Shown here: piece by piece, positions 20,695 through 22,617 of the stretch
Layout of the letters: each line of letters starts with the position of its first letter
Position numbering within the stretch: the stretch's first letter is position 1
IMG/VR virus record: IMGVR_UViG_3300037360_000075
Coordinates: 1 to 22,617 of that record
Direction: 5' to 3' (one strand)
DNA: 22,617 nucleotides
Source: a virus
Translations under genes and position numbers: made by a program
Notes under the pieces: model-generated
What the model was told of the DNA's origin: nothing
The model's database searches: none
Seen by the model: the letters and a program-made list of their open reading frames with translations, nothing else

Positions 20695-22173
20695 TTACCA
20701 GTAGGGGATTACGTGAGTTCCGCCATTAATTGTGCACTGGATATACCCCGTAGGATTTCCACTGTAACCCGCAGGCAGATTTGTTATAGTGCCAACACCC
20801 GATGCAGCAGCGGCGGTTGCAGTATTGATTGCATGTTGGGGAGTAGCGCTCGCAGACCCTAGTGTTACAACACCGTTTATTGTTAACTGCTGCCCAGATA
20901 CTGTGCCAGGACCAGTGGCTAGAGTTCCCCACATTAAAGAGTAGGCTCTATCACCAGCTATACCAGACTGCACTACGTTATTAACATAAAATTGATTAGA
21001 TCCTGTTTCGTTATATCCAGCGGTATAACCTAAAGCTATGTTACCCGTTCCTACATTATTTAAGTATAATGCCCCATGTCCTATAGCTGTGTTGCCTGTA
21101 CCGGTCGTATTAGCATTCAAAGAGTAATTGCCAAAAGCAACATTTAAAACTCCTGTAGTGTTATTGGTTAAAGATACATAACCTACTGCAACGTTATAAT
21201 TCCCATGGGTATTGGCAGCAAGAGCATTATCACCAAATGCCTGATTCCAACTGCCATCAATGTTATTCAACAATACATTGGTCCCAACTGCTGTGTTGTG
21301 AGAACCGGTAGTGAGATTAGTTAGAGCTGCTGTACCAATGGCTATATTGGGACCTCCAGTAGTGGCTGTGTTTAACGCATTATTTCCAATAGCGATACTT
21401 GACGAACTCGTCGTACTTGACTGTAAAGCACCTTGTCCTATAGCGACGTTACTACCGCCAGTTGTGTTGAAGTGAAGCGCCCAAGTACCTATTGCAATGT
21501 TGCTGGTTCCTGTGGTGTTGCTTAAAAGTGATTGATATCCAATCGCCTGGTTATCTGTACCCGTCGTTGTGGAGTATAGTGCTTGATAGTTTAATGCAGT
21601 ATTAGCACCACCAGTTGTGTTTGAGTATAAGGTCTCATATCCAATAGCAACGTTAGGACTTGGAGCATTGGTATTGTAAAGTGCACCGTAACCTATAGCT
21701 GTATGACCTGGCCCAGTGGTATTTAAACCTAAAGCTAGAAAACCGATACCGATATTCGCATAGCCCGTTGTATTAGAAAGTAACGCCGAGCCTATCGCAA
21801 CGTTGCTGTTACCGGTTGTATTGTTCCATAACGCTTCAAAACCTAAAGCAGTATTCTGAATACCAGTCGTATTGGCCTGCATCGCTTTAAAACCAACCGC
21901 AACGTTATAAGTACCAATTGTATTGTATCTTAAAGCATTCGAACCTATGCCGACATTCTCAAAACCCGTACCATTCTGAAATAATGCACCAACACCGATA
22001 CCAACATTATCACTACCAGTAGATGTGAGAGCACCCGCCCCAGAGCCTATAAAGATATTGCTAGCTCCTGTGGTCACAGCGCTTAGTGAAGAACTGCCAA
22101 TCGCAATATTATTAGTACCGGGCGTATTTACCGGTATACCAGAGCCACTGGATGGATATCTAAGATAACCCAT
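20695..22173 (-). CDS. Repeat fibre with about 22 copies of a 17-residue N-x-A-I-G motif
   Basis: A 492-residue protein. Residues about 21-392 are 22 successive units of consensus N-x-A-I-G-x-x-A-L-x-x-N-T-T-G-x-x, mostly 17 residues long. Such repeats form left-handed beta-rolls or trimeric beta-helices like the head of YadA-type adhesins and phage fibres. The unique C-terminal 100 residues (N-Q-F-Y-V-N-N-V to the W end) lack the S74 self-cleaving chaperone often found after these repeats. The 16-residue unit at about residue 123 is the main irregularity. Tail spike or receptor-binding fibre is likely; the two small paralogues flank it. Confidence 0.85.
   Translation of the reverse strand: MGYLRYPSSGSGIPVNTPGTNNIAIGSSSLSAVTTGASNIFIGSGAGALTSTGSDNVGIGVGALFQNGTGFENVGIGSNALRYNTIGTYNVAVGFKAMQANTTGIQNTALGFEALWNNTTGNSNVAIGSALLSNTTGYANIGIGFLALGLNTTGPGHTAIGYGALYNTNAPSPNVAIGYETLYSNTTGGANTALNYQALYSTTTGTDNQAIGYQSLLSNTTGTSNIAIGTWALHFNTTGGSNVAIGQGALQSSTTSSSSIAIGNNALNTATTGGPNIAIGTAALTNLTTGSHNTAVGTNVLLNNIDGSWNQAFGDNALAANTHGNYNVAVGYVSLTNNTTGVLNVAFGNYSLNANTTGTGNTAIGHGALYLNNVGTGNIALGYTAGYNETGSNQFYVNNVVQSGIAGDRAYSLMWGTLATGPGTVSGQQLTINGVVTLGSASATPQHAINTATAAAASGVGTITNLPAGYSGNPTGYIQCTINGGTHVIPYW
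20998..22113. repeat. 51-bp tandem repeat region of the fibre gene
   Basis: About 22 degenerate 51-bp units encode the 17-residue repeats. Codons and residues at the variable positions differ strongly between units, so this is an old, diverged array and not a recent slippage product. Confidence 0.8.
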
Positions 22174-22176
22174 AAC

Positions 22177-22509
22177 TTACACCATCTTTCCACTGACCAG
22201 TACAGTTAGAGAACCTACTGAACCTGTACTAGGAACAAAGTGAGATCGAATATACGGAAAGGATAGGAGATTCATGTCAAAAAGCTCAGACCCAGCTACG
22301 GAAATTGGAAGCGTGATTATCGCATTCCACGTAGTTTCGTCCAGACTCCCCTCAATTGTTAGGGTTCCTGCTGGAGTGCCTGTAAAATTGGCTTGCATTG
22401 ATATATTATCAAGCTCGGTTATAGCTGTAATTAACGAGATTTGTTCAACGGCCATGCTAGCAGCTGAAAGTGTAGGGTATGGAGGAAGAAAATTCTTGCG
22501 TCCGCTCAT
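22177..22509 (-). CDS. Small beta-rich virion-associated protein (paralogue B)
   Basis: A 110-residue protein (after M-S-G-R-K-N-F-L-P-P-Y-P) with the same core as 20311-20685: I-S-M-Q-A-N-F-T-G-T-P-A-G-T-L, E-G-S-L-D, W-N-A-I, P-I-S-V-A-G, F-P-Y-I-R. AAGGAG lies six bases before the ATG. With the paralogue it brackets the repeat fibre gene, so it probably belongs to the same tail substructure. Confidence 0.7.
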   Translation of the reverse strand: MSGRKNFLPPYPTLSAASMAVEQISLITAITELDNISMQANFTGTPAGTLTIEGSLDETTWNAIITLPISVAGSELFDMNLLSFPYIRSHFVPSTGSVGSLTVLVSGKMV

Positions 22510-22541
22510 GGAGGCTCCTTATGGGCAAAAGGCTTGTAGAC

Positions 22542-22617
22542 CTAAGCCTGAGCAGTTGTTGCTCTGTAAAAGGCCAAGACTAACGGCGCTGTAGCTCGCG
22601 AGTCATGCTGGCCTGGC
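22542..22617 (-). CDS. Possible C-terminal end of an upstream gene (partial)
   Basis: An open frame enters from the right edge and ends at a TAG (22542-22544) with the tail A-P-L-V-L-A-F-Y-R-A-T-T-A-Q-A. A second frame ends at 22580 with R-E-L-Q-R-R, and I cannot decide between them. Some leftward gene clearly continues beyond the window. Confidence 0.3.
   Translation of the reverse strand, partial: PGQHDSRATAPLVLAFYRATTAQA

Overview
The window is part of a dsDNA tailed-phage genome (or prophage) that appears to infect a Gram-negative host. The evidence is a packaging ATPase, a full replication set, a holin/endolysin pair and several long repetitive tail or receptor proteins. Genes are tightly packed, mostly with ATGA/TAATG overlaps and GGAGG-type ribosome binding sites, and base composition is moderate. 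Several traits recall Bdellovibrionota genomes and phages: a collagen-like lipoprotein, an NHL-type propeller fibre and N-x-A-I-G repeat proteins. That host guess rests on memory of families, not on any search. No integrase, portal, capsid or tRNA gene is visible.

Left block (1-9952, all on the minus strand, reading right to left): small early genes, a predicted HTH protein, a collagen-like lipoprotein, a YqaJ exonuclease, a DUF669-like ssDNA-binding protein, a family A DNA polymerase, then an inserted envelope-directed set (a signal-anchored protein, a 57-aa membrane protein and a secreted trypsin-like protease). These are followed by an archaeo-eukaryotic primase/PrimPol, an HNH nuclease, two nucleotide-pool genes (MazZ-like dATP/dGTP diphosphohydrolase and DUF4406), a small zinc-finger protein and a metallophosphoesterase that runs off the left edge. 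The replication and recombination genes form one translationally coupled series.

Control region (9953-10320): a divergent intergenic region carrying two identical 17-bp palindromes 72 bp apart. One sits exactly in the spacer of a leftward promoter with a perfect TATAAT -10. This looks like an operator-controlled switch between the leftward early block and the rightward block.

Middle block (10321-14773, plus strand): an unknown first gene, an HTH-GNAT fusion, two small proteins, a probable small terminase, the large terminase (ATPase plus nuclease), a gap with a CRISPR-repeat-like hairpin, and three small unknown genes.

Right block (14789-22617, minus strand): reading leftward from the right edge, two paralogous small proteins flank a fibre with about 22 repeats of 17 residues. 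Next come a small membrane protein, a 991-aa tail fibre, a six-bladed NHL-like propeller protein, an XhlA-like holin, an M15-type endolysin and a small unknown gene. The middle and right blocks converge at 14773/14789. The remaining virion genes presumably lie to the right of the window.
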